Counted from the stretch's first letter, positions 53,570 to 62,593 are shown. The stretch is 64,000 nucleotides of DNA from Halomonas sp. (GCF_029263665.1 NZ_JAJUFQ010000010.1:1-64000), one strand, 5' to 3'. Notes: generated by a model not told the origin, from the letters alone. Translations and numbers: made by a program.

Positions 53570-54946
53570 TTAGACGTGGCGCAGATACCAGTCATACTCC
53601 AACCGACTCACCTCCCGCATGGCCTGACTACGCTCGGCATGGCGGTTAGCAAGGAAGACCTTGAGGAAATCCCTTCCAAGCGCTTCACCCAAGGGCTCGC
53701 TGGCTTCCAGCAGGTTCAGGGCCTGGGACCAGCTATTGGTCAGCGTGGCGTCGAACTGGGTGTAAGCGTTGCCGGTGACCGGCTCACCCGGGTCTCGTTG
53801 CTGGCGAATGCCGTATTCCACTGAAGCCAGCAGTGTGGCAAGCAACAGGTAAGGGTTGGCATCGGCTCCTGCAACACGGTGCTCCACACGGCGGGCTGCA
53901 TTGGGACCCGACGGGATACGCAGTGCTACCGAGCGGTTGTCATAGCCCCAGGTCGGTGTCATGGGGACATAAAGGCCGGGCTGAAAACGGCGGAAGGAGT
54001 TCATGTTGGGCGCGAACAGGGCCATGGAATCTGCCATCAGCGCTTTCAGACCGCCGATGGCGTGACGCAGGGTAGCGGTGCCCAGCGGATTCTCGTCGTC
54101 GGCGGCAAACACATTGTTCCCTTCACCATCGAGCAGGCTCATGTGCACGTGCATGCCATTGCCGGCTTCGCTGCCATAAGGCTTGGCCATGAAGGTCGCT
54201 TCGAAGCCATGGCGCAGCGCGACACCCTTGATCAAGCGCTTGAGCATGGTCGCGCTGTCACACGCCTTGAGCACATCATCGCCATGCAGCAGGTTGATCT
54301 CGAACTGACCCGGTGCGCACTCCTTGAGCGCGGTATCCAGCGGCAGCTGCTGAATGGCAGCGCAGGCCTGGATCTCTTCCAGGAAATCCGCGTATTCGTC
54401 CAGTTCGGAGATGGAGTAAAGCTGGCTTTCGGTGGCGCGTTCGCCAGTGGCTGGAGAGCGCGGCGGCAAGGGCAGACCGCATTCATCACGCTGGCGGTCG
54501 ACCAGATAGAATTCGAGTTCAAGGGCGACCATGGCGGTGAGCCCCATGTCGGCAAGACGCTGTACCTGACGGGCCAGGACATTGCGCGGGTCGGCAAAGA
54601 AAGGGCCGTCCTGTTCATCGCGCATGCTCATCATCAGCTGGGCCTGGCGACCATTGCGCAACCAGGGCGTCTGCATCAGCGTGCCGGGAATCGGACGGCA
54701 GACCTGGTCACGGTCGCCGCAATCCAGGCCTAACCCGGTTTCTTCTATGGTGTTGCCGGTAATGTCCAGGGCGAACACGGACCCAGGCAGGTTGATACCG
54801 TTGACGTAGGCCTTTTCAAGGTTTTCACGAGGGATACGTTTGCCGCGCAGAACGCCATTGAGGTCGCTGACCAGCAGGTCGATACTGTCGATATCAGGAT
54901 GGCGTGCCAGGAAGTCACGAGCCTCGTCGACGGGTAAGGAGGACAT
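53570..54946 (-). CDS. Glutamine synthetase-like gamma-glutamylpolyamine synthetase (second copy)
   Basis: 458 residues. HPDIDSIDLLVSDLNGVLRGKRIP at the N-terminus; ALELEFYLVDR, CAPGQFEINLLHGDD and TFMAKPYGSEAGNGMHVHMSLLD carry the metal- and ATP-binding residues of the glutamine synthetase fold. Differs clearly from the copy at 39281 and probably prefers another amine. Divergent from the PuuD-like gene, suggesting one shared control region. Role in glutamylating an amine is inferred from family and context. Confidence 0.87.
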   Translation of the reverse strand: MSSLPVDEARDFLARHPDIDSIDLLVSDLNGVLRGKRIPRENLEKAYVNGINLPGSVFALDITGNTIEETGLGLDCGDRDQVCRPIPGTLMQTPWLRNGRQAQLMMSMRDEQDGPFFADPRNVLARQVQRLADMGLTAMVALELEFYLVDRQRDECGLPLPPRSPATGERATESQLYSISELDEYADFLEEIQACAAIQQLPLDTALKECAPGQFEINLLHGDDVLKACDSATMLKRLIKGVALRHGFEATFMAKPYGSEAGNGMHVHMSLLDGEGNNVFAADDENPLGTATLRHAIGGLKALMADSMALFAPNMNSFRRFQPGLYVPMTPTWGYDNRSVALRIPSGPNAARRVEHRVAGADANPYLLLATLLASVEYGIRQQRDPGEPVTGNAYTQFDATLTNSWSQALNLLEASEPLGEALGRDFLKVFLANRHAERSQAMREVSRLEYDWYLRHV

Positions 54947-55244
54947 GGTGTCACCTGTGATGATTTTATTAGGTTGTCACTAGTGTTTCGTTTTCCGGCT
55001 TTTGTTGTCAAATTATTTACACTATGACGAAAGTTGAATCATTGGATGCTTTTTATATTTTTTCTATATTTATCAGTCACTAAAAGCGTTGTTTGGCGAG
55101 TTTTTCACGCCTGACGAGATGGCAGGTTGGCAAGAAAACACAACCAAGGTATGTTGAGAAAACCATAACGCGATATCATCGTCGTCATATTCGCTCCCGT
55201 TCTGCGTTTTCTCCGTTCTGATGTGCATTATCCAAGGAGGCATC
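54947..55244. promoter_or_regulatory. Divergent AT-rich control region, PuuA-like / PuuD-like
   Basis: 298 AT-rich bases between head-to-head genes. A TTGACA word read on the minus strand lies near 55009-55014, but without a good -10. The right end carries a strong AAGGAGG site for the PuuD-like start at 55245. Confidence 0.4.
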
Positions 55245-55985
55245 ATGCAAATTCGTCCTCTGGTCGGCGTCATCGCTTGCCGTCGTGAGGTGGAAGGTCA
55301 CCCTGCCCATATGGTCACCGACAAATATCTCAGTGCCCTGCGTGAGTACGGCCTGGAACCTGTCATTCTGCCGGTGTGGTCGGATGTGGACCCGCAGGCG
55401 GCTGGTGCGCTGCTTGACCGGCTGGATGGGCTGGTGCTGACCGGCAGCTATACCAATGTGCTGCCGAGCCGCTATGGCGCCGAGCGTGCTCCGGAAAACA
55501 CCCGTGATGATGTGCATCGCGATGAAGCAGCCATGGTCTGGGTGCCGCTGGCACTGGAACGCTCCTTGCCCTTGTTGGGCATCTGCCGTGGCTTCCAGGA
55601 GCTGAACGTGGCCTTCGGCGGCTCGCTGCATCAGGCCGTGCAAAAGGTGCCTGGCATGCTCGATCACCGCGAGCCAGAAGGCACCAAGGAAGAGCAGTAT
55701 GCCCCAGTGCATGATCTTGAGATTCAGCCCGGTGGACGCCTGGCTGAGCTTTACGGAGAAAACCAGGCGCGGGTCAATTCCCTGCACCAGCAGGGTGTCG
55801 ACCGGCTGGGCGAGGGCCTGCGTATCGAAGCGCTGGCGCCGGATGGGCTGGTCGAAGCCTTCTCCGTCGCCAATGCACCCAGTTTTACCCTGGCTGTGCA
55901 ATGGCACCCCGAGTGGATGCCGAAACAGCACCCGCTGTACGACGCCATCTTCAAGGGATTTGCCGAGGCGTGTAGCAAGGCCTGA
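55245..55985 (+). CDS. Gamma-glutamyl-gamma-aminobutyrate hydrolase-like (PuuD family)
   Basis: 246 residues from the ATG at 55245, preceded by AAGGAGG. Class I glutaminase-type fold: nucleophile Cys in LLGICRGFQELNVAFGG (about residue 114), and a C-terminal AVQWHPEW giving the catalytic His with a Glu nearby. Expected reaction: gamma-Glu-GABA to glutamate and GABA, the last step after PuuA, PuuB and PuuC. No PuuC-type aldehyde dehydrogenase is in this window. Confidence 0.9.
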   Translation: MQIRPLVGVIACRREVEGHPAHMVTDKYLSALREYGLEPVILPVWSDVDPQAAGALLDRLDGLVLTGSYTNVLPSRYGAERAPENTRDDVHRDEAAMVWVPLALERSLPLLGICRGFQELNVAFGGSLHQAVQKVPGMLDHREPEGTKEEQYAPVHDLEIQPGGRLAELYGENQARVNSLHQQGVDRLGEGLRIEALAPDGLVEAFSVANAPSFTLAVQWHPEWMPKQHPLYDAIFKGFAEACSKA

Positions 55986-56017
55986 TAGTTCGACACTTCA
56001 GTAGCCCTGCATCCCGG

Positions 56018-56057
56018 CATTTCACCTCCCAACATTTCACCTCCCAACATTTCACTG
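56018..56057. repeat. 15-bp tandem repeat
   Basis: Two exact 15-base units (CATTTCACCTCCCAA) and a partial third, between the PuuD-like gene and its terminator. Same unit length as the repeat at 21904 but a different sequence. Confidence 0.7.
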
Positions 56058-56068
56058 CCGAGCATGAG

Positions 56069-56098
56069 AAAAGCAGGCGGCATCAGCCCCTGCTTTTT
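56069..56098. terminator. Bidirectional intrinsic terminator
   Basis: AAAAGCAGG (56069-56077) pairs with CCTGCTTTT (56089-56097), loop 11. Lies between convergent PuuD-like and SRPBCC genes. Confidence 0.85.
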
Positions 56099-56125
56099 CT
56101 ATCATCCCTGTGTTTCCCGACGACC

Positions 56126-56524
56126 TCAGTTGGCTTCCAACAAGGCCTTCAGTGTCCTGAAATCCTCTTCGATAGCCTGCCTGTCTTCGGCGAACTTCTC
56201 GTCGCTCATGTCATCCTGACGGAACAGGGTGAACACGATCTCACTGCCGTCATCGTTGGGAATGACCCGCATGGGATTGTGGAACGTGGTGCCGTCTTCC
56301 AGGGCAACATCGTGATCCATGACACCGAAGGCATTGTCATCGGCGAAGCGGATTCTGACGCGGCCGAAGGGCGCTTCCACGATCCAGGCGTCGCCATCCT
56401 GCTTGACCTCGGAACGTGCCAGGCCAGCGGCCCACTGCGGCAGATTGGCGGGGTTGGAAGCAAAGGCATACACATCGGCTGGCGAGCAGGCGATGAACTG
56501 GCTGACATGCTGCACTTGTTTCAT
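56126..56524 (-). CDS. SRPBCC family protein
   Basis: 132 residues. VQHVSQFIACSPADVYAFASNPANLPQWAAGL is the usual beginning of START/SRPBCC (polyketide-cyclase-like) proteins, and the ending FAEDRQAIEEDFRTLKALLE gives the long C-terminal helix. Binds an unknown hydrophobic ligand; cytoplasmic. Function not inferable from neighbours. Confidence 0.82.
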   Translation of the reverse strand: MKQVQHVSQFIACSPADVYAFASNPANLPQWAAGLARSEVKQDGDAWIVEAPFGRVRIRFADDNAFGVMDHDVALEDGTTFHNPMRVIPNDDGSEIVFTLFRQDDMSDEKFAEDRQAIEEDFRTLKALLEAN

Positions 56525-56632
56525 GGGGGCTCACATCGGTTACGGGTTGAGAGAAGTGGCTCTGTCATTGTAGGTGCTACTGACAAGCCCGATTTCAAGT
56601 GTCGTTTACATCCCTGCATACCCCAATGACAT

Positions 56633-57304
56633 TCACGCCGGGTCGATCGTCATCAATAGCCGTTTCTGGCCACTATCGAGTGCTGGGCTGCGGTGCACCA
56701 GACCGCGATGTTCATTTCCCATCCATCCGCTGCCCTTGAGCAGACCAAGGTCCCCCACCTGAAGCTGCTGGATAGCCGTGCTATCAGCAACGATTTCCGG
56801 CTTGTCGGGCTTCGGGATGCCTAGCCCTGCGCGATTCACCGCCGCTTCGGGGAGCCATTCGCTGCCGGGACCGTGATAGGTGGTGACCAGTCGCACCGGC
56901 AGGTTGTCGCAATGAAAGCGTGGGCACATGGCGCTATCCAGCAAGCGCAGGCGAATGCCCACCATTTCGGCATCAAACAGATAAGCCATGGCCTCCGCCA
57001 GCGTCTGGATATCATCGACGAGCGACTGGGCTGATGCTGGCGCGGGCAGGCGACGCAGCAAGTCGGCCTGCATGTTGATACTGGGGTTGCCGAGCCAGGA
57101 CCACTGCCAGGCACGATCGACATGGCATTGCGCGGCGACGCTGGCCAGCAATGGCGCATCAAGCTCCCGGCGCATGATGGCGATATTGGTGTGATCCTCG
57201 AAGATGCGTGGCAGCACTTCAATGTCATTGCCGATGGCCCAATGTTCAGCGTGCCATGCGGTTGTATCACCAGCGTTGGGCTGTGAGAGCGCGGGAACTG
57301 ACAT
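56633..57304 (-). CDS. DUF1826 family protein
   Basis: 223 residues without signal or membrane segments. FEDHTNIAIMRREL near the start, a central MCPRFHCDNLPVRLVTTYHGPGSEWLPE containing His and Cys residues, and GLLKGSGWMGNEHRGLVHRSPAL towards the end are typical of DUF1826. This family is commonly found beside COG0523 metallochaperones, in the zinc-starvation response. Here it is divergent from such a gene, with a Zur-box-like site 27 bases from its start. Function unestablished. Confidence 0.78.
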   Translation of the reverse strand: MSVPALSQPNAGDTTAWHAEHWAIGNDIEVLPRIFEDHTNIAIMRRELDAPLLASVAAQCHVDRAWQWSWLGNPSINMQADLLRRLPAPASAQSLVDDIQTLAEAMAYLFDAEMVGIRLRLLDSAMCPRFHCDNLPVRLVTTYHGPGSEWLPEAAVNRAGLGIPKPDKPEIVADSTAIQQLQVGDLGLLKGSGWMGNEHRGLVHRSPALDSGQKRLLMTIDPA

Positions 57305-57330
57305 TCATCGTCTCCATGGGTTGATTTATA

Positions 57331-57353
57331 GAAATGTTATAACGTATCTTTTT
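57331..57353. promoter_or_regulatory. Zur-box-like operator
   Basis: The left half, GAAATGTTATA, is a perfect half of the Zur consensus; the right half is only partly symmetric. It lies in the divergent DUF1826/COG0523 region. This fits repression by zinc-loaded Zur, in line with both neighbours. Confidence 0.6.
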
Positions 57354-57488
57354 GGCCGTTGAAAGCACAGTCGTTCCAGCGGTCTGGTCGTCAGTTGTAT
57401 CTGGCAAGTACCGAGCAACGAGCCAAGCCGAGGCGGCGTGCACCTGAGGACATCAGGAATCAGGACATAAGGCGGAGGAGAAGATGTG

Positions 57489-58721
<1,233 letters not shown>

Positions 58722-58743
58722 GGGGGTAGAGAGTATAGAAAGG

Positions 58744-58775
58744 CCACCGAGCCCGAGGGAGGGCTCGGTGGTTTT
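58744..58775 (+). terminator. Intrinsic terminator after the COG0523 gene
   Basis: 11-bp perfect stem (58744-58754 with 58761-58771), 6-base loop and a T4 run. A degraded likeness of it follows the truncated copy near 62620-62640. Confidence 0.9.
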
Positions 58776-58825
58776 AATGGCTGGATACGGCCAAGAGCGG
58801 TCTTTTAGGTGGCACTGATGTAGCA

Positions 58826-58909
58826 CTTTAACGCTTTCAGCATGCGCGCCCATGGAATGGAGCCGAAGGCGCAATGTAATGGGCGTCGCCGTGCCTGCAC
58901 TGGTTAGGA
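58826..58909 (-). mobile_element. attC-like recombination site 4 (degenerate)
   Basis: Read on the minus strand it starts TCCTAAC, overlapping the stop of the preceding gene, and ends GCGTTAAAG. Arms partly pair (CGCCCAT with ATGGGCG, plus outer TAAC/GTTA) with extra bases. Shares AAGCGTTA with site 1. The most degenerate of the four. Confidence 0.5.
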
Positions 58910-59486
58910 AAAGGCATGCTTAATAACCGTGTATAGGTTTTGAAGCACAACAACTGCGATTGCAATGAAAGCAAGAGTATTGAACATATGGGCGCAATGC
59001 CGCCAAGCACGCCCTTCTTTCTCAGATAGTTTAAAGAATTCCCAAAACTGATCTTGTAACGCTCCTCCAGGGGAGCCCGTAGTTGCAACTTCCCACGCCT
59101 TATCATAATCATCTTTATCAATCTTTATTTGCCTTACATAGTCTTGCAAATGCTCTTCACCTTTACCATGCTCCGCAAAACTCCTCCAACTATCATGGTC
59201 TTGAATTAATTGAGGGAACCGTAGTTGGTAGATGACATTCGAAAGCACGAAAAGAAAAGCGCTGAAATAGAAGATCCAGAATGAAAATGGCAAGGTTGTA
59301 TAAACCGGAAACGTCTCGCCAAATACGTGTAAAGTCAACTTATCGTTGATCTCGGAAAGCGACTTAACCAAAATCGGCACGACAAACAATCAAATGTACA
59401 TTGAGCGGACAACTCGCAACTGCTGTACTCTCTTAATCCTGCTCCATCTGACGTCGAGCCAACCATTTTTTAACATTGAAATTCAT
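58904..59486 (-). pseudogene. Cassette membrane-protein gene with frameshift and internal stop
   Basis: The intact part (58904-59389) encodes about 161 residues: a membrane segment (PFSFWIFYFSAFLFVLSNVIYQ, in two pieces), a charged middle, and a final membrane segment (FIAIAVVVLQNLYTVI). Upstream lies a better start, ATG at 59484-59486 with TGGAG, at normal distance from attC site 1. From there the frame continues into MNFNVK, then breaks at a run of six A (59466-59471). With one A removed it reads WLDVRWSRIKRVQQLRVV and RSMYI up to a single TGA (59390-59392), then joins the intact part. So one indel and one nonsense change separate it from a ~193-residue protein. If the lesions are real, it is a decayed cassette gene; function unknown. 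Confidence 0.65.
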
Positions 59487-59509
59487 ACACTCCATTTGTG
59501 ATCCGGCAT

Positions 59510-59558
59510 GCCTAACGCTTGCCATCACGCGCTTGGCGCGTGCATGGCCTTGTTATCT
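59510..59558 (-). mobile_element. attC-like recombination site 1
   Basis: Read on the minus strand: AGATAAC at one end and CGTTAGGC (fits G^TTRRRY) at the other. GCCAT-G-CACGCGC pairs with GCGCGTGATGGC, leaving one unpaired extra G on one arm, the hallmark of folded attC sites. It begins one base after the stop of the nuclease gene and ends ~24 bases before the next gene's start. Confidence 0.8.
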
Positions 59559-60467
59559 CTATTCACCACTCTCGGTCTTTATTACGCCATTTTTGAAGAT
59601 TGACGTCTTGGCGCCTCGCTGCAGATACTCAATAACCCCGACCAGTTCTTTTGAGAGGTCAATTTTTATCGGCTGAACATGAGGCTGTCCTATTTCATAC
59701 ACGAGCCTGAAAGATTTCATCTTCAGCCTCAGTCCGTTATACAGGAGGTATGCTTCCTCAAATTCGGCCTGTTCTTCAAATTCGCCATGTTCAGAATCGC
59801 CCTTAGGTCCAAGACGACTTTCTAGTTCGTAGAGCGAGTATTTCTTATCACGCGCGACGTCATCGATGATAATTTCATCGGTACGGCCGTTCATATTGAG
59901 CCCTTGGGATACATCTATGCTGGTATTCTTCCTAACCCACTCCCCGTCTATGGCCGGGGCAAACTCCTTTGTTCTTGCGGCAGAACATACATGCATATTT
60001 ATGCAAACAGTCTTGATAAGGGGTGTTCCATCCAGGCTTGTCCAGTCGGAATCGTTCTGCTCCCTTACAACCAGAAGGTCTATCCTATTTTGCTTGGCTT
60101 TCTTAATGGCTCCTGATTGGTAACCCCGCTTTGTTGCAAATAGAGCTCTGAGATCGGGAAGATCTCTAATCTTGCCTATCAGAGCATCAATCTTTTCAAC
60201 GCTAACGGTCGACTGGTAGTCCTTGCACTCGATGACTGTTTTATAAATCACGCCAGCCAGCTCGTACTCCCAGTACAAGTCAAACTCGCGTGCAACGCCG
60301 CAGTTGTCTACCAGTTTCTTGTTTCGCTCGATCTGTATATTTTTCTGGGCTGTGATGCCTTCAGCATTCAGGAGAGCCTCATGAATCTGACCGACAAACT
60401 CTTCGTATGCTTTACCGTCTTTCATCACAGCATCCAGATCATAAAATTTGATGATAACGTCAGCCAT
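59559..60467 (-). CDS. Restriction-endonuclease-like protein, PD-(D/E)xK (Mrr-type) fold
   Basis: 302 residues. REFDLYWEYELAGVIYKTVIECKDYQ gives Asp63 and the E80-C81-K82 metal-binding pair, the PD-(D/E)xK core; KIDALIGKIRDLPDLRALFATKRGYQSGA (two pieces) follows as in Mrr-type catalytic domains. The C-terminal ~150 residues are unrecognised. A nuclease acting on foreign or modified DNA is likely; specificity unknown. Its ATG overlaps the stop of the upstream gene and lies inside attC-like site 2; site 1 follows its stop directly. AT-richer than the chromosomal genes. Confidence 0.75.
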   Translation of the reverse strand: MADVIIKFYDLDAVMKDGKAYEEFVGQIHEALLNAEGITAQKNIQIERNKKLVDNCGVAREFDLYWEYELAGVIYKTVIECKDYQSTVSVEKIDALIGKIRDLPDLRALFATKRGYQSGAIKKAKQNRIDLLVVREQNDSDWTSLDGTPLIKTVCINMHVCSAARTKEFAPAIDGEWVRKNTSIDVSQGLNMNGRTDEIIIDDVARDKKYSLYELESRLGPKGDSEHGEFEEQAEFEEAYLLYNGLRLKMKSFRLVYEIGQPHVQPIKIDLSKELVGVIEYLQRGAKTSIFKNGVIKTESGE

Positions 60468-60511
60468 CAGCCGCGAGAGTTACGAGCGTCGGCTGCTTGG
60501 CCTTGTTGTGT
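60452..60511 (-). mobile_element. attC-like recombination site 2 (overlaps two genes)
   Basis: Read on the minus strand: ACACAACAAGGCCAAGCA at the left end, CGTTATC at the right. CAGCCG pairs with CGGCTG and GCCA with TGGC, with an extra G on one arm. It encodes the C-terminus of the upstream membrane protein and contains the start codon of the nuclease gene. The core GTTATCA departs from G^TTRRRY. Confidence 0.6.
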
Positions 60512-61291
60512 ATCAAGGGGATCCGCACGCTCCAGTACACGTTTAGTGAATGCCTCGAGGTTCATCTGGTCATCGATATAATATTCCTCCGGCCACAAGT
60601 CTAGATTTCCGTATGCGTTGCGGAAATCTTCCCAGTCGAGCGGACCTGAGTCGAAAGAAGCCATGCTCCGGGCATACGGGAAGAGCTTGTTGACCATCGC
60701 CTGAAGCTCACCAAGTCGGTACAGGTACGAGATTAGATTATGTTTGTCGGGGCTCACCCATGTGTCGTCTCCTTGCTGCTCGATATACGCCTCAAGTCGA
60801 GCTGAATGAACTTGGAGGCGGACCAGCATCCTAGCAAGGAAGTCACCGACTTCGGGCTCGGCGTAACGGATACACTCCCGAAACACGTCTCTGTAGCCCG
60901 GCGGCGGATTCGGAGCGGTCACTTGAACTTCCTCACCGCGTGCGGCCTCCCATCCTGCCTTGAAAACCGTAGCGCTGGAAGCAAGGTAAGACGACAATTC
61001 GCTTAGCGCATCAGGCAGAAAGGCCTTCGATGCTCGAAATTCGCGCTCGCGCTGCTTCTCCGCATTGTACCGGGAGATACTAAACGCCGTGAGACTTGAT
61101 GCAAACGCAAGCATGCCGACATTCAAACCTTGCCAACGATCCCATACGTTCTGCACTTGGTGCCAATCCCATCCGACAGCGACCCAAGGGTAAACAAACA
61201 TGCTCAGCGCGTAGATTAATATAACCGGCATTCCGAGAACATTAAGAATAGTTACAAGTGTTTCCGGCTTAACGATACCTATGTGTTTCAT
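60467..61291 (-). CDS. Two-TM protein of unknown function (integron cassette)
   Basis: 274 residues. Two membrane segments near the N-terminus (about residues 13-33, ILNVLGMPVILIYALSMFVY, and 53-70, VGMLAFASSLTAFSIS), then a cytosolic region of ~200 residues that is helical and charged. Not recognised. The last residues (QGQAADARNSRG) are encoded by attC-like site 2. Organised as a cassette: preceded by site 3, ending in site 2, overlapping the nuclease start by one codon. A membrane partner of the nuclease is possible; that is inference. Confidence 0.7.
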   Translation of the reverse strand: MKHIGIVKPETLVTILNVLGMPVILIYALSMFVYPWVAVGWDWHQVQNVWDRWQGLNVGMLAFASSLTAFSISRYNAEKQREREFRASKAFLPDALSELSSYLASSATVFKAGWEAARGEEVQVTAPNPPPGYRDVFRECIRYAEPEVGDFLARMLVRLQVHSARLEAYIEQQGDDTWVSPDKHNLISYLYRLGELQAMVNKLFPYARSMASFDSGPLDWEDFRNAYGNLDLWPEEYYIDDQMNLEAFTKRVLERADPLDTQQGQAADARNSRG

Positions 61292-61319
61292 ACATCAATA
61301 TCCGAGGCGTCTACTTGAG

Positions 61320-61406
61320 ACACAACGCCGCCAACACAGGCCGAGCGGTAGCGAGGTCCAGCCAGCGCGCATTTTGCGCTGGCGACTGTGCTTGGCCTTG
61401 TCAGCC
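61320..61406 (-). mobile_element. attC-like recombination site 3
   Basis: Read on the minus strand: GGCTGAC at one end, CGTTGTGT at the other. CCAA-G-CACAG pairs with CTGTGTTGG leaving one extra G, and an inner GCCAGCGC/GCGCTGGC hairpin follows. Starts within the stop of the HEPN-like gene. Shares ACAAGGCCAAGCA with site 2. Confidence 0.7.
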
Positions 61407-61991
61407 TTTTTCTGTGGAAATGATTGTGTAATTGATTCCACGATTAACAAACTCTTCCTGAATCCACTGGGTTAGCTTTAGCATTAATATGACAAAAATA
61501 AGCACGAATTTTACCCGATTGTCGCTACTCTCCCACGTATAAGTAATTTCTTTGGGATTGCCCTCTTGATCTTTGCCACCAACAAATACATGGAAGGTTT
61601 CGCATTTTTGGACTTTTGCAGAAGGAACGATTTCGTTAACTCGTATTTTAAGAGATTCAATGACAGAATCCTCAAGCTCGTAACCCTTTCTATGGGAGAA
61701 ACAATTTCTCACTTTGTTAATTTTGTCCAGAACTCTAAACAGCTCCTCTGAGAGCCCAAGATTTTTTGATACTACAAGCTTGGTTTTGAACGGCACAAAT
61801 GCACCCGCATAGAGGTCGTCCGTTTGAGTTAGCTTGCTAGACCATAAATTCAAGACTTCTTCCAAGATGAGATGGCCACGCAGAATACATGTCGCTTCAT
61901 CGGGAATACTAATCATTGCCAGATAATCTTTATGATCGAATATCTGACTGAAGTCGCCACCTACGGGCACGTGCGTCTGATTCATGTTCAT
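61401..61991 (-). CDS. HEPN-like domain protein (R-x4-H)
   Basis: 196 residues. CILRGHLILEEVLNLW, then a helix ending in LDKINKVRNCFSHRKGYEL with R95-N-C-F-S-H100, fitting the R-x4-H motif of HEPN ribonucleases. C-terminal residues ~155-180 include a hydrophobic stretch (VKFVLIFVILMLKL). HEPN proteins are RNases or scaffolds in toxin-antitoxin and anti-phage systems; no antitoxin is visible next to it. Its stop overlaps attC site 3. AT-rich. Confidence 0.6.
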   Translation of the reverse strand: MNMNQTHVPVGGDFSQIFDHKDYLAMISIPDEATCILRGHLILEEVLNLWSSKLTQTDDLYAGAFVPFKTKLVVSKNLGLSEELFRVLDKINKVRNCFSHRKGYELEDSVIESLKIRVNEIVPSAKVQKCETFHVFVGGKDQEGNPKEITYTWESSDNRVKFVLIFVILMLKLTQWIQEEFVNRGINYTIISTEKG

Positions 61992-62348
61992 TCTCTATTG
62001 AAAGCTAACAGCGTATTAGACGGCGCGTTCTATGATTGAATAAACGTGCTGGCAGTTTTTCTGACAAATTTAGCCTGCCAGATTCTCTTAAGCCAATGAT
62101 TTTTTGGAATATTAATTCCAATTGGGCCGTATAGCCAAATTCGCGCGCTTGCTTCATTTCCCTGCACGGCCGCTTTGGGTCGTAACCAGCCATTCCTCAC
62201 TTGCCCCTCAATTTCCACAAAGCCATCCGACCCCCCATCACCCTTCATGCACTCTTCTTGTCTCTTTTAGCAGACAAGTATGGTTTTGCCTATCTTTCCC
62301 TGGCGTTTTTCCTATAGACCTATGGCGAATGGACCTGCGGTGGAATGG

Positions 62349-62364
62349 GGCTTGGGAGTAGGGG
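62349..62364 (+). repeat. 16-base exact repeat of the COG0523 stop region
   Basis: GGCTTGGGAGTAGGGG here matches 58709-58724 exactly, which spans the COG0523 stop codon. With the larger remnant at 62511 it brackets the cassette block. A 16-base match could arise by chance in 64 kb, but not easily at this spot. Confidence 0.5.
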
Positions 62365-62510
62365 AAGGCGAAATTCGCATGCTGCCATGTGCAGCAATGG
62401 ACGCTACAAGGTGAGCGGTCACTTGGGAGTGAGAGTGGAGGAAGGTGGTGGATGAAATGGAGTCGACGGTGTATCCCGCGACTGAAAATGAAAACCCTCC
62501 TTGATCGCGG

Positions 62511-62593
62511 ACTGCCTGCTCAGCGAAGAACAGATGCTCGCCGACAAGGAGCATTGGAAGACGCTGCCCGACCCGTTTCCGGCCAGGGAGTAG
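62511..62593 (+). pseudogene. Truncated 3' end of a COG0523 gene
   Basis: 83 bases aligned without gaps to 58639-58721, the last 27 codons and stop of the COG0523 gene. By eye about 12 differences, many synonymous, so protein-level similarity is high ([18 protein letters not shown] against [18 protein letters not shown]). Upstream of it no similarity remains. Degraded terminator likeness follows. It is a remnant of a diverged allele, not a fresh duplication. Confidence 0.85.

Noticed and set aside
58826..61406. CRISPR array instead of attC sites
   Set aside because: The shared words are not identical repeats with even spacers; each is a single inverted structure tied to a gene end.
62030..62248. 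72-residue minus-strand frame with a segment faintly like phage prohead-protease starts (ARIWLYGPIG)
   Set aside because: Similarity is only to one short stretch and the rest does not fit; could be a relic but cannot be supported.
61992..62503. Fifth attC site near 62010
   Set aside because: Only a CTGTTAGC word is present; no matching partner arm was found.
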